In this document: positions 25,535 to 35,013 of the stretch, one piece after another
Position numbering within the stretch: the stretch's first letter is position 1
Layout: every line of letters starts with the position of its first letter
Source of the DNA: Caldilineaceae bacterium SB0661_bin_32
GTDB lineage: Bacteria > Chloroflexota > Anaerolineae > Caldilineales > Caldilineaceae
NCBI GenBank assembly: GCA_009841235.1
Contig: VXMH01000096.1
Span: forward strand, 23,598-77,093
Direction of reading: 5' to 3'
DNA: 53,496 nt
Notes under the pieces: generated by a model
Told to the model about the DNA's origin: nothing
What the model saw: only the letters and a program-made list of their open reading frames with translations
The model's database searches: none
Program-made: the position numbers and the translations under genes

Positions 25535-26169
25535 TGGAGAATTACAATCCTTTGGAAACCGTAGAACAGTTACGAGCTTGGGTTGAGAAATCGATTCCCT
25601 CTCTAAAGGATGATACTGTTCGAATGACAGCAGCAAAGAAAAGGCATCGTACAGTTATGGGGGTAATTGATCGACTCGATAGCCTTCAGATCCCCATTTC
25701 CGAAGACATAGTCTCAGAAAAGGAGTCGCTTGAAGAGTTGATTACCGCTTCGAATGAAAGGGAAGTCCTGACTTCCTTGGCAAAGGAACTTTCATCTTTG
25801 GCAAAGGAAATAAACCGCGAATTGCGGGGCGAGCGCAGTTCGACAACAAACAAACGCAGAAGGGGACCAGCCAAAAAGTTGTGGGTCAGTTTTCCCGATG
25901 GAACGGTTATCTGCGAAAGCAAGGCGATAGATACCTTTGTCAAATCTGTCCAATATATGGGCTTCTCGCGCGTTGCAAAGTTGCAGACAATTAGAGCCAA
26001 TGGGCATCCAATTGTATCTTTGATACCAAATGAAGCATCACGGGGTTTTCGAGAGTTGGACGGATATTTTGTTGAGACACATATGAGTACAAAGAACAAG
26101 GCCAGATACATACAACGTATTGCTGATGCTCTTCGGATCGATGTTTCGGTCGATGTGACTGATGAATAG
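25534..26169 (+). CDS. Unknown protein of a helicase/HATPase locus, coiled coil plus small beta/alpha C-terminal domain
   Basis: 211 residues from the ATG at 25534, which shares its A with the helicase stop (TAATG) and has GGAGG upstream; an ATG at 25528 is also in frame. The N-terminal half is helical and charged (a REVLTSLAKELSSLAKEI coiled coil). A basic linker (TTNKRRRGPAKK) follows. The C-terminal half (LWVSFPDGTVI, DTFVKSVQYMGFSRVAKL, and DGYFVETHMSTKNKARYIQ) resembles a domain I recall at the ends of restriction-associated proteins, but I cannot name it. No nuclease motif is visible. Position suggests it links or loads the helicase and HATPase. Confidence 0.75.
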   Translation: MENYNPLETVEQLRAWVEKSIPSLKDDTVRMTAAKKRHRTVMGVIDRLDSLQIPISEDIVSEKESLEELITASNEREVLTSLAKELSSLAKEINRELRGERSSTTNKRRRGPAKKLWVSFPDGTVICESKAIDTFVKSVQYMGFSRVAKLQTIRANGHPIVSLIPNEASRGFRELDGYFVETHMSTKNKARYIQRIADALRIDVSVDVTDE

Positions 26170-26214
26170 TTGCTTGAACAGATTGGATACACCGTCAGTA
26201 CAGAAGGAGGCTCC

Positions 26215-29200
26215 ATGCCAAGCGATTACGACAAAATCAGGTCTGACAATATCGAGGAGTATGGTAAGGGGAAGCGTCACTTGGCCTTCCTGGGCAGACT
26301 CTACACTGACAGGACACACTTTGTTTTCGAGCTTTTGCAGAATGCTGAGGACGCTGAAGCTTCTCAGATTCTGTTCAAACTCTTTGAAGATCGGTTGGAA
26401 GTGACTCACGATGGCCGGCCCTTCAATGAGTCTGATGTGAAGGGCGTATGTGGAATTGATGAAGGTACGAAAGCTGAGGATCTCACTCAAATCGGAAAAT
26501 TTGGAATTGGTTTTAAGTCTGTCTATGCCTATACGACCAAACCCGAAATTCACTCAGGTGATGAAAGTTTCAAAATTGAGGTTTACGTTCGTCCCTACGC
26601 TGTGAAACCAAGGAGTATTGGCGACCCCTGGACCACACTCTTCGTTTTTCCATTTGATGCTCCTAGCGTTGATCCAGAAACAGCTTGTCAAGAAATTGGT
26701 GAATGTCTGTGTAACCTGAACGTTAGGACTCCCCTATTCCTCCGAAACATCAAGGAAATAGATTATGAATTACTGGATACGGACGGCGTTTATCTGCGCG
26801 AAGAAACGGGTCGGTGTTCTGCAAGGCAAGTTGAGGTTCTTGGACAGAAAAGTGGTCCCGAGGAGAGCGAAAACTGGCTTATCTTTGAACAGCAAGTGAC
26901 GGTTCCCGATAAGAGCAGGAAGGTTCCCGTTGAAGTAGGATTTCGGATTGAGAACGACCCTAAAAACAAAAAGGAGAGAATCGTACGGATTGATCGATCA
27001 CCGCTGATCGTTTATTTCCCAACCGAAAAAGACACGAGGTTGGAATTCTTGATCAATGGGCCATACCGGACAACGCCTGCACGCGACAATATCCCTGAGC
27101 ATGATGCTTGGAACAAGAAGCTCATCAGAGAGACCGCTGAGTTGGTTGTCAAGTCTTTGCGACAATTGAAGGAGATGGATTTGTTGTCTGTGTCTTTGCT
27201 AGGGGCGTTGCCGATCAGGATGGACGATTTCTCGGAAACCAGTTTTTTCTACCCAATTTTCAGCAAAGTGCGTAGGGCTTTAATGGACGAAGAGCTTCTA
27301 CCGGCTGATGACGGCACGTTTGTTGCCGCACGAAACGCCAAAATCGCCCGTGGAGTTGGACTGACCCAGATTCTCAATCAAGTGCAACTCAGTGAATTGT
27401 TTCAGTCCAATAATGAGATCAAGTGGTTATCAACTGACATCACTCAAGATCGCACACCCGACCTCCGATTTTACTTGACGAGTGAATTGGAGGTTGATGA
27501 AGTCGATCCAAACGCGTTTGCGCGACAAATATCAAAACAATTTCTTGCCAGGCAGGATGACGTGTGGTTCATCAGGTTCTATGAATTCTTATCTGGACAA
27601 AAGGCTTTATGGCGTCCACCGCGCTGGGAATATGATAGCGGAGGAATTCTTAGAAAGAAGCCTATTCTTCCTCTTCAAGACAGTACATATGTGAATCCAT
27701 TCCGGGACGACGGTTCCCCCAAGGCATACTTAGCTGTCAGAGCGGATATCGACACTTCGCTTCCAATCGTGAAGCTGGCGCTCTCTGAGAATAAAGACGC
27801 TCGTCATTTCTTGAGCCAGTTGGGAATCCCGGAACTGGACTTGGTTGCCGAAGTCATTGAAAAGATTCTACCAAAGTACCTGGACGATCGCTTTACAGTC
27901 TCTATGGAAGAAAACAGGCGTGACCTTAAGAAGATTGAACGCGCCTACGAGACTGATTCGCAAGAGAAGAAAAGGTGGCTTCGAAAGCAGTTGCTTGAAA
28001 TCCCGTTTATTCTTGCTGAGCGCCCACATTCGGGAAAAACTATCTACCGGAGGCCGTGCCAAGTCTATTTTGGAAATGAAGAGTTGCACATGTATTTCTC
28101 CGGGAACGATTCATTTGCATGTGTCAACTCAAGCCACCCACAGTCTGAATTGCTTAGGAATCTTGGAGTCAGGGACGCTGTAAGGATCAAACGAAGAGAA
28201 GGCAATTGGGAGATGCATGTCACAATACGTGATCAGCATAGCTGTCATGAGAGAGGGCTTAACGGGTTTGATCCCAATATCAAGATTGATGGTCTTAAAT
28301 TCGCCATAAATACGCCCACTCCGCAAAAGAGCGCATTCATCTGGAATACAATTACTATCCCTAACTCTGACTGCATTCGCGGAGTCGTTGAAAAATCGAG
28401 TCGACAAACTTATGAGGGAAGTCGTAGAGAGAACGAGGTATCCGAGTTCGGCAAGTTGCTGATGAACACAGCATGGCTGCCGGGCCTGGACGGGAATATG
28501 TATAAACCGAGTGAGCTTACCCTTGATGATCTTTCCGAGTCTTTTGTCCGTGATGAAAAATTGGCGGACTGTCTCGGGATGAAAAAAGATATCGTTGCAC
28601 AACTTGCAGAAGAAGCTGGTATATCAGAAAAGAGTCTCAATCTTGCAACGCAGATTGAAAACTCTTCCTCTGAAACTCAGAAGAAGATAGTTGCTTGTCT
28701 TCATGGAGAAACGAAAAAGAATTCCGAAGAGCCTGAACAGGTGAATCAGTATGCCCAAGCTCTATCCGAGGTTTTTACAAAGCCCAGCCGTTCTCCGCGT
28801 CACGATAGACTGGTAAACGGGGGCGAAGTTCAAAATCCTTTACGCCGTCGAGAGAAAATTCATGAAGACATAATTGCTACAATCGAGAATGAGGGTGAGC
28901 GCGGGCAGCGGTCTTATTCTACTCTTCTTAAGAGATGGGAAGGAAAAAACGAGTTAGTCCGGGTGTCCTTTGTTGAATGGTACGGAGGGCGGTGCCAGAT
29001 CTGTAGGAAGACATTTGTTCAACGAAATGGAGAGCCATATTTTGAAGGGCTGTACCTCGTATCCCGCACAACTGCTGGGTGGCAAGACCGAGTCGGGAAT
29101 GTACTTTGTCTTTGCGCCGAACATAGTGCAATGTTTCAGTTTGGCCCAAGAGAAGTGGAGGAAGACATCATTCAGCAATTGATGCAACTCAAAGTGAAGG

Positions 29201-29319
29201 AAGAGGGTGGTGACGACCATCTCGCAATACAGATGAGATTGTGCGATGAACCGATCGAAATTACGTTTGTAGAAAAACATTTGATTGACCTGCAAGAAAT
29301 GATCAGGGTAACCCAGTAG
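26215..29319 (+). CDS. Sacsin-type HATPase (GHKL) protein with C-terminal HNH/treble-clef motif
   Basis: 1034 residues from the ATG at 26215, chosen for GAAGGAGG just upstream; a TTG at 26170 is also open. The N-terminus is a GHKL ATPase of sacsin/DUF3883 type: FELLQNAEDAE (Mg-binding Asn), HDGRPF, GKFGIGFKSVYAYT. A long middle region has no recognised domain. Near the C-terminus WYGGRCQICRKTF and LCLCAEH form a Cys4/Cys3His treble-clef of HNH-like type, though a full HNH catalytic set is not evident. Large GHKL-plus-nuclease proteins are common in anti-phage systems. Coupled to the SNF2 helicase and 211-aa gene, this probably forms the effector arm (inference). Confidence 0.85.
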   Translation: MPSDYDKIRSDNIEEYGKGKRHLAFLGRLYTDRTHFVFELLQNAEDAEASQILFKLFEDRLEVTHDGRPFNESDVKGVCGIDEGTKAEDLTQIGKFGIGFKSVYAYTTKPEIHSGDESFKIEVYVRPYAVKPRSIGDPWTTLFVFPFDAPSVDPETACQEIGECLCNLNVRTPLFLRNIKEIDYELLDTDGVYLREETGRCSARQVEVLGQKSGPEESENWLIFEQQVTVPDKSRKVPVEVGFRIENDPKNKKERIVRIDRSPLIVYFPTEKDTRLEFLINGPYRTTPARDNIPEHDAWNKKLIRETAELVVKSLRQLKEMDLLSVSLLGALPIRMDDFSETSFFYPIFSKVRRALMDEELLPADDGTFVAARNAKIARGVGLTQILNQVQLSELFQSNNEIKWLSTDITQDRTPDLRFYLTSELEVDEVDPNAFARQISKQFLARQDDVWFIRFYEFLSGQKALWRPPRWEYDSGGILRKKPILPLQDSTYVNPFRDDGSPKAYLAVRADIDTSLPIVKLALSENKDARHFLSQLGIPELDLVAEVIEKILPKYLDDRFTVSMEENRRDLKKIERAYETDSQEKKRWLRKQLLEIPFILAERPHSGKTIYRRPCQVYFGNEELHMYFSGNDSFACVNSSHPQSELLRNLGVRDAVRIKRREGNWEMHVTIRDQHSCHERGLNGFDPNIKIDGLKFAINTPTPQKSAFIWNTITIPNSDCIRGVVEKSSRQTYEGSRRENEVSEFGKLLMNTAWLPGLDGNMYKPSELTLDDLSESFVRDEKLADCLGMKKDIVAQLAEEAGISEKSLNLATQIENSSSETQKKIVACLHGETKKNSEEPEQVNQYAQALSEVFTKPSRSPRHDRLVNGGEVQNPLRRREKIHEDIIATIENEGERGQRSYSTLLKRWEGKNELVRVSFVEWYGGRCQICRKTFVQRNGEPYFEGLYLVSRTTAGWQDRVGNVLCLCAEHSAMFQFGPREVEEDIIQQLMQLKVKEEGGDDHLAIQMRLCDEPIEITFVEKHLIDLQEMIRVTQ

Positions 29320-29433
29320 CCAGGACATTGACAATACGGATGACGAACTCAGTGATCTTTTGGCATCCATCCCGCCGAAACTTGACGTAGTCGTTCATCA
29401 CCGCAGCATCTGAGAGTAGGAGCACACAAATCC

Positions 29434-29643
29434 ATGCAACATGAAAAGTGGAGTTGCCCCAAATACGACAATATCGAGTTCGAAACCGATATCTTCCAGG
29501 CGACCGGCGGCCACCTAGCCAAGATCTTCGACGTCCAGAACAAAAAAATCACGACCGTTACCTGTACACGCTGCCAATACACCGAGATTTGCAAGTCAAG
29601 CATGTCGAATCTCGGCAACGTCTTTGATTTCTTTACCTCGTAA
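29434..29643 (+). CDS. Zn-ribbon nucleic-acid-binding-like protein (COG3478 type), one cysteine lost
   Basis: 69 residues, full length for the family. The family has CPKC near the N-terminus and CTRC later, with ATGG(H/G)xxKIFDVQNKK between and a C-terminal GNVFDFFTS. Here the first motif reads CPKY because a TAC codon stands where TGC is expected, so one of four zinc ligands is missing. Function of the family is not established. It marks the end of the accessory island. Confidence 0.8.
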   Translation: MQHEKWSCPKYDNIEFETDIFQATGGHLAKIFDVQNKKITTVTCTRCQYTEICKSSMSNLGNVFDFFTS

Positions 29644-29670
29644 AACGCAATTTCACCCTTGAGAAACAGA

Positions 29671-30429
29671 ATGCCATATCGAGCCGTCATCTTTGACCTG
29701 TTCGGCACGTTGGTCAACAGCTTCACCCGCCGGGAGTACGACCAGGTCAACGCACAGATGGCCGCGGCCGTCAACGCTCCCTATGCAGAATTCTGGCGAC
29801 TTATGGGCGAGACCTACTCCGACTTCTCCCTGGGCCGCTACAGCTCCTATGAGGATCTGATATCCGAGGTCTGTTCTCGCGTAGGCGTACAGGCGAACAT
29901 GGCCCAAATCACACGTGCAGCCGCGTTTCACTACGAATTCATTGCCAGCGCAATCCTACCTGAACCAGAGGTCCTGGAAACACTGGACAGGCTCAAGAAA
30001 AGCAATTACCGAATTGGTCTCATCAGTGACTGCGGCCCCTCAGTGCCGTTGCTCTTCCCCCAATCACCATTGGCCCGCTTCATCGACGTCCCCGTATTCT
30101 CCTGTGAAGAGCAGATCAAGAAGCCTTCAAGCGCTATCTATCAACGAACTTGCCAACGCATGGAGTTAGAACCGCCCGAATGTATCTATGTCGGCGACGG
30201 CAGCAGCCAGGAGCTGACCGGCGCCGCAGCAGTAGGCATGCGACCTGTACTGAAGCGGACCGACCTGAGTGACGTCTACGATAGCCATCGTCCCGAAGTG
30301 GAGAGCTGGCAGGGGCTGGCTGTCAATGAAATCATGGAACTCTGTGACATGTGCATTCATTCGGGATTCAGTTGTGGAGTCCTTACAGGCGAAGATGCTC
30401 TCATTCGCCAAAGCCGAAAAAAACTCTAA
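29671..30429 (+). CDS. HAD-superfamily hydrolase
   Basis: 252 residues from the ATG at 29671 (an upstream TTG at 29659 is in frame). Motif I is FDLFGTLV (nucleophile Asp9), motif II LISDCG, motif III the Lys in KKPSSAIY, and motif IV YVGDGSSQEL. The second acidic residue of DxD is Phe, as in haloacid dehalogenase-like members of the family. The cap is the helical type. It is probably a phosphatase or dehalogenase; substrate unknown. The last ~30 residues are unusually Cys-rich and basic. Confidence 0.87.
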   Translation: MPYRAVIFDLFGTLVNSFTRREYDQVNAQMAAAVNAPYAEFWRLMGETYSDFSLGRYSSYEDLISEVCSRVGVQANMAQITRAAAFHYEFIASAILPEPEVLETLDRLKKSNYRIGLISDCGPSVPLLFPQSPLARFIDVPVFSCEEQIKKPSSAIYQRTCQRMELEPPECIYVGDGSSQELTGAAAVGMRPVLKRTDLSDVYDSHRPEVESWQGLAVNEIMELCDMCIHSGFSCGVLTGEDALIRQSRKKL

Positions 30430-30564
30430 GATCGTTGAACGCCCTGTCATAACGCTATATGAACGCGTAATGGCGGGCTCCCATTCTCTCCTTGCGCGAA
30501 CGTTCCAGCCAGAATAAGCCACCGGATGGAGCCGCTGCGCCAGTCTTCAAATAAGGATCAAGAA

Positions 30565-31521
30565 ATGCTACGCGTCTCAATCTTCAAACACAACGCCGAT
30601 ATAACCGACCAGTGGCTGCGCCAGAAAGTCGCCCTCGGCGCCGACGCCATCGACTTCGGTCGCGACGCCGACATGCCCGGCGTCACCGAACAGGGCTACC
30701 CGGACCTGGATGCAGTGCGCGCCCTTCGCAAGCGCGTGCGCTCCTTCGGCATCGACATCAACCGCGTCACCCTCCCCACCCTCACACATACCTTCATCGA
30801 CGAGCGGGTCGGCGCCGAGGATGAACTCGACAACGCTGCCAAAGCCCTCGAAGTTTACGGCCGGGCCCGTATCCCCATCGCCCGCCAGCGCGTGGAGGGC
30901 GACGTCTTCCCGCAGATGATGGAGCAGTACCGCACCAAGCATCGCGGCGGCTACATCGCCCGCGCCGAGACCCTCGTACGCGGACAACCGGAAATCCCCT
31001 CGCGCGCCGAGCTCGAGCGCTGGTGGGACCGCTTCTGCCATGCCTTCGAGCGGCTCACCCCCATCGCCGAGGAATATGACATCAAGCTGGCCGTCCACCC
31101 CTCTGATACGCCCAACGTCGACACACCCTTCGGCGGCATCGGCTTCCACCGCATCATCGACGCCTTCCCCAGCCCCAACGTCGGCTACGTCTACTGCATC
31201 GGCACCCGCTCCGAAGCCGGCGGCAGCTCGCTTGTGATCGACGAGATCAACAACTACGGGCGCAAGGGCAAGCTCTTTATGCTCCACATGCGCAACGTGC
31301 GCGGCAGCCTGGCCACTGCCGGCGGCTTCGAAGAGACCCTGCTCGATGACGGCGACCTCAACATGGCCCGCATCCTGCGCGAACTGCGCAACGTCGGTTT
31401 CAGCGGCTACATCAACCCCGATCACATCCCCGACCTGCCCGGTGACAACGCGACCCGCGACATCGGCTGGGCCTACTCGATCGGATACCTGAAGGCGCTC
31501 TTCGCCGCGGCTGTGGCCTGA
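30565..31521 (+). CDS. uxuA: Mannonate dehydratase family protein
   Basis: 318 residues from the ATG at 30565, with AAGGA upstream; an ATG at 30526 lacks such a site. The C-terminal half shows the UxuA signatures: AVHPSDTP, GFHRIIDAFPSPNVGYVYC, GTRSEAGGSS, LHMRNVRGS and FSGYINPDHIP. Mannonate dehydratase turns D-mannonate into 2-keto-3-deoxygluconate in hexuronate degradation. The gene is shorter than E. coli UxuA, but similar short members occur in other phyla. It starts a plus-strand group with an oxidoreductase and a GH32-like gene. Confidence 0.85.
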   Translation: MLRVSIFKHNADITDQWLRQKVALGADAIDFGRDADMPGVTEQGYPDLDAVRALRKRVRSFGIDINRVTLPTLTHTFIDERVGAEDELDNAAKALEVYGRARIPIARQRVEGDVFPQMMEQYRTKHRGGYIARAETLVRGQPEIPSRAELERWWDRFCHAFERLTPIAEEYDIKLAVHPSDTPNVDTPFGGIGFHRIIDAFPSPNVGYVYCIGTRSEAGGSSLVIDEINNYGRKGKLFMLHMRNVRGSLATAGGFEETLLDDGDLNMARILRELRNVGFSGYINPDHIPDLPGDNATRDIGWAYSIGYLKALFAAAVA

Positions 31522-31705
31522 CTGGATCGACCGGCGCCTGGGTACGGCCAACCGATTGCCTCTGCCTTTGTGGAATGCGCGCAGTCGGTGTAATGTTGAA
31601 GACACGGCAACGCTTCCATGCCATAAGACCGGCATGGCGTGCTCGATTCTTGGCGCATAGTCCCTTCGTCGCCTTCAGCAAATCAGGAAACTGCAGGACA
31701 CCAAG

Positions 31706-32770
31706 ATGACACTCAAAGTCGGAATCGTCGGCGCGCGCGGCATCGGTGAGAGGCATGCACGCGCCTATACGCAGGACCCCCTCGCCGAACTCGTCGCCGT
31801 CTGCGATCTAATCAAAGAGCGCGCCGACGAGGCCGCGCAGATGCACGGCGTGCGCGGCTACACCAGCCTCGCCGCAATGCTGCAACACGAAGAGCTGGAC
31901 ATTGTGGATGTCTCCACCGGCGGCTTCGAAAACGGCAGCTGGCACTTCGAACCGACCATGGAAGCCCTGGAGGCCGGCAAGCACGTGCTTGTGGAAAAGC
32001 CGATCTCCAATCAGATCGACGAGGCCCGCCAGATGGTGGCCAAGGCCGCTGAGATGGACCTCTACCTCGGCTGCAACCTCAACCACTACTTTACACCCCC
32101 GGCGGAGAAAGCCCGCGAATACATGCAGCAGGGCCAAATCGGCGAGCCGGTCTACTGCCTGCACAAGATGGGCTTCAATGGCGGCGAGCACACCTACAGC
32201 AAGAACAGCGCACCCAACGTCGCCGGCTTCCCCTACTTCCACGTGAAGGCATTCCTGGCCCACCCCTTCAGCGTCATGCGCCACTTCTGCGGCGATGTGA
32301 CCCATGTCCAGGCCTTTATGAGCCGCCCCGCTTTCCGCGTCGAAGCGGATGATCCCATGCTCTCGGTCAACAGCATTCACCTCCAGTTTGCCGGCGGCGC
32401 CGCCGGCTACCTGCTCAGTCAGCGCGGCGACGCCACCTTCGGGCTGGGCGGCTGGTGGAGCGTCGAGGTCGGCGGAACGCGCGGCACCTTCTGCATCGAA
32501 AACTGCATCGAAAAGATCACATACTGGCCCGCCCCGACTGCGGAAGGCTCTGCGCCGCCGCAGGTCACTCACAGCGGCATCAGCGACTTCGACCAGACCT
32601 TTCCCCGCCGTATCCACGCCTTCCTTGAAGATGTAAGCAACGGAGTACCGAAGGGCGAACTGAGGGCTTCGGGCCGGGATGCCCTCGCTACCCTGGAGTA
32701 CACCTGGGCCGCCATCGAATCCTATGAAAACGGAGGCGTGCTGGTTCAGCCCCATCCCCTGCCGGACTGA
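31706..32770 (+). CDS. Gfo/Idh/MocA-family oxidoreductase
   Basis: 354 residues. The N-terminal Rossmann fold has VGIVGARGIGERHAR, the DVSTGG turn and the VLVEKPIS motif whose Lys is catalytic in the family. The C-terminal alpha/beta domain is of normal length. Such enzymes oxidise or isomerise sugars or inositols with NAD(P). It sits between the mannonate dehydratase and GH32-like genes on the same strand, in keeping with sugar catabolism. Substrate cannot be told. Confidence 0.9.
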   Translation: MTLKVGIVGARGIGERHARAYTQDPLAELVAVCDLIKERADEAAQMHGVRGYTSLAAMLQHEELDIVDVSTGGFENGSWHFEPTMEALEAGKHVLVEKPISNQIDEARQMVAKAAEMDLYLGCNLNHYFTPPAEKAREYMQQGQIGEPVYCLHKMGFNGGEHTYSKNSAPNVAGFPYFHVKAFLAHPFSVMRHFCGDVTHVQAFMSRPAFRVEADDPMLSVNSIHLQFAGGAAGYLLSQRGDATFGLGGWWSVEVGGTRGTFCIENCIEKITYWPAPTAEGSAPPQVTHSGISDFDQTFPRRIHAFLEDVSNGVPKGELRASGRDALATLEYTWAAIESYENGGVLVQPHPLPD

Positions 32771-32858
32771 GGCGGTTCGTAAACAGTCGCCGTGAACCTG
32801 CAAGGCGCGACAAAGCTACAGATTTCGAGCTATCAACCAAGAAAGGAAAACAACGCCC

Positions 32859-34463
32859 ATGAGCGCCGCCGAACGATCCGACTACACCTCCCTTGTGCCC
32901 CAATTTCACTTTCGTGAAACCTTGGCGGAACAGGAAGCCATGCTGGAGACCAACTCACTGATGCAGCGGCTGCTCGCCTATCGCAAACGCTACGAGGGCG
33001 ACCCCCACAGGCCCATCTACCACTACGTCAACCCCGAAAACACGCTCAACGATCCCAACGGACTCTGCTTCTGGCAGGACCGCTGGCATCTCTTCTATCA
33101 GGCCTATCCCCCCGAAGACCCGCGACAACACTGGGGCCACGCCGTCAGCGACGATCTGATCCACTGGCGCGATCTGCCCTACGCCATCTACCCCAACCCG
33201 GAGGAGTGCTGCTATTCGGGCGCAACGCTGGTCGAGGAAGACCGCGTAATCGCTATCTATCACGGTACCAAGGTCGGCAACATGGTCGCCGTCTCCCACG
33301 ACCCGCTGCTTCTCAACTGGGAGAAGCTCACCGGCGCGCCGGTCATACCCATCGCCAGCGAAGACGGCTCACCGCTGCCCTACCGCGTCTTCGATCCTTG
33401 CATCTGGAAGAAAGGGGACCACTACTACGCCCTGTCCGGCGGTACGCTGCCCCACAAGGCCTCCGGCAAACGCACGCGCGCCAACTTCCTCTTCCGCTCG
33501 CCCAACCTGGTCGACTGGGACTATCTGCACCCGTTCGTGGAAGACGACATCTTCACGCTCGTCGGCGACGACGGCGCCTGCCCCTACTTCTGGCCGATAG
33601 GCGACCGCCATATCCTCCTCTTCTTCAGCCACATGAGCGGCGGACAGGCGCTGCTGGGCGACTATGACACCGAACGCGACAAATTCGTCGTCACCTCTCA
33701 GCACGACTTCAACTTCGGCGCCTTCGGTCCTGGCGGTGTGCACGCCCCCTCAGCGACGCCTGACGGCAAGGGCGGCGTCTACGTCATCTTCAACATGAAC
33801 CCGGCCAAACCGACCGAAGGCTGGAACCAGATCATGACGCTGCCCCGGCGCCTGACGCTGCAGGGAACCGACAAGATCGGCCGCGACACGCTCCTGGTCG
33901 AACCGGCCGGGGATGTCGAATCCCTGCGCAGCGAGCACCGGCAGATCACCGACATGGTCCTGCCGGCCAATCAGGAGATTGTCCTGGGGAGCATCAGGGG
34001 AAACGCCATCGAGCTGTTGGCGGAGATCGAGACCAACGACGCGCCCCTGGTCGAGCTGAACGTGCTGCGCTCCCCCGGCAAAGAGGAGTACACCCGCATC
34101 GCCTTCTATCGCGAGCGCGGCTTCCGCGACTGGGAGCGCTACCAGGGCTGGCAGCGGGACAAGCTGGCCGCCGCCACCGACAGCCTCATCTCCATCGACT
34201 CCTCCTACTCCAGCCTCTCGCCCGACGTCCGTTCGCGTGCGCCGGAGACCGGCCCCGTCTTTCTCGAAAGGGACGAACCGCTGCGCCTCCGAGTCTTCGT
34301 CGACAGAAGCGTCGTCGAAGTCTTCGTCAACGGCAGGCAGTGCGTGGCCATGCGCGTCTATCCCGAGCGGGAGGACAGCGTCGGCGTTTCGCTGCGCTCG
34401 CAGGGCCAGGAGGCCCGCGTCATCTCGCTCGAAGCGTGGCAGATGGAGAATATCTATGAATGA
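32859..34463 (+). CDS. GH32-like beta-propeller glycoside hydrolase with altered catalytic motifs
   Basis: 534 residues. The nucleophile motif LNDPNG (Asp65) and the FYQAYP, HWGHAVSDDL and CCYSGATL stretches are typical of GH32 fructan/sucrose hydrolases, and a beta-sandwich domain follows (VFVDRSVVEVFVNG). Two usual signatures are changed. RDP appears as FDPCIW, and the acid/base ECP appears as ACPYFW. It may therefore act on another substrate or use another acid; the enzyme could also be inactive. No signal peptide is present, so it acts in the cytoplasm. It follows a Gfo/Idh/MocA gene. Confidence 0.85.
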   Translation: MSAAERSDYTSLVPQFHFRETLAEQEAMLETNSLMQRLLAYRKRYEGDPHRPIYHYVNPENTLNDPNGLCFWQDRWHLFYQAYPPEDPRQHWGHAVSDDLIHWRDLPYAIYPNPEECCYSGATLVEEDRVIAIYHGTKVGNMVAVSHDPLLLNWEKLTGAPVIPIASEDGSPLPYRVFDPCIWKKGDHYYALSGGTLPHKASGKRTRANFLFRSPNLVDWDYLHPFVEDDIFTLVGDDGACPYFWPIGDRHILLFFSHMSGGQALLGDYDTERDKFVVTSQHDFNFGAFGPGGVHAPSATPDGKGGVYVIFNMNPAKPTEGWNQIMTLPRRLTLQGTDKIGRDTLLVEPAGDVESLRSEHRQITDMVLPANQEIVLGSIRGNAIELLAEIETNDAPLVELNVLRSPGKEEYTRIAFYRERGFRDWERYQGWQRDKLAAATDSLISIDSSYSSLSPDVRSRAPETGPVFLERDEPLRLRVFVDRSVVEVFVNGRQCVAMRVYPEREDSVGVSLRSQGQEARVISLEAWQMENIYE

Positions 34464-34536
34464 CAGGTGGTCAACGGCTAGAGGCCCGCGGCTGCTGCGG
34501 AATATCCATCAGATCCTGTTCTGAAAGGAGTTGCTT

Positions 34537-35013
34537 GTGCACACCCCAACCCTGTATGTCAACATGCTCGGGACCGCCAATAACGTTATCAAGCAGAAGA
34601 CGGAGGGCCTGACCCATGCCGACAGCATGTTGCAGCTGCCCATCCCCGCCAACTGCATGAACTGGATCCTCGGCCACATAATGGTCTATCGGGAGCAGTA
34701 CCTTGGCGTCATCGACGGCGTCACCAAACCCGATGAGGACGAGTTCGCCCTCTACGGCTTTGGCTCCGAACCGCTGACCGACCCCGACAAAGCCATCCCG
34801 CTGGAAACCATCCTGGCGCGCCTCGATGATCTCTCCGACCAGGTCGTCGCCGCGCTCGAAAAGATGCCGGAATCCCGCTTGGATGAAATTTATGATGAGG
34901 AACGCGGCGTCACCGTCGATCAGCGGCTGCACTTCTACCTGGTCTTCCACGAGGCCTTCCACGTGGGCCAGCTTGAGCCGTTGTACGAACTGGCGATCGC
35001 GAATAAGAATTAA
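34537..35013 (+). CDS. DinB-like four-helix metal-binding protein
   Basis: 158 residues from a GTG with AAAGGAG six bases upstream; an in-frame TTG at 34531 sits too close. The four-helix bundle has the family's metal-binding histidines in WILGHIMVYREQ and FHEAFHVGQLE. DinB/YfiT proteins are usually thiol-dependent transferases or of unknown function. Nothing in the context defines its substrate. An inverted repeat (AACGATCA at 35012-35019, TGATCGTT at 35028-35035) overlaps the stop codon but has no T-run. Confidence 0.82.
   Translation: MHTPTLYVNMLGTANNVIKQKTEGLTHADSMLQLPIPANCMNWILGHIMVYREQYLGVIDGVTKPDEDEFALYGFGSEPLTDPDKAIPLETILARLDDLSDQVVAALEKMPESRLDEIYDEERGVTVDQRLHFYLVFHEAFHVGQLEPLYELAIANKN

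Noticed and set aside
22181..29319. Annotation of the helicase/HATPase group as DISARM
   Set aside because: The SNF2-type helicase is only loosely like DrmD. No DrmA, DrmB, DrmC or methylase is present, so the name cannot be supported.
29320..29424. Short frame after the HATPase ending in a PPKLDVVVHHRSI segment
   Set aside because: It has an in-frame stop just upstream and no start codon. It could be a scrap of a lost gene but there is no match to support that.
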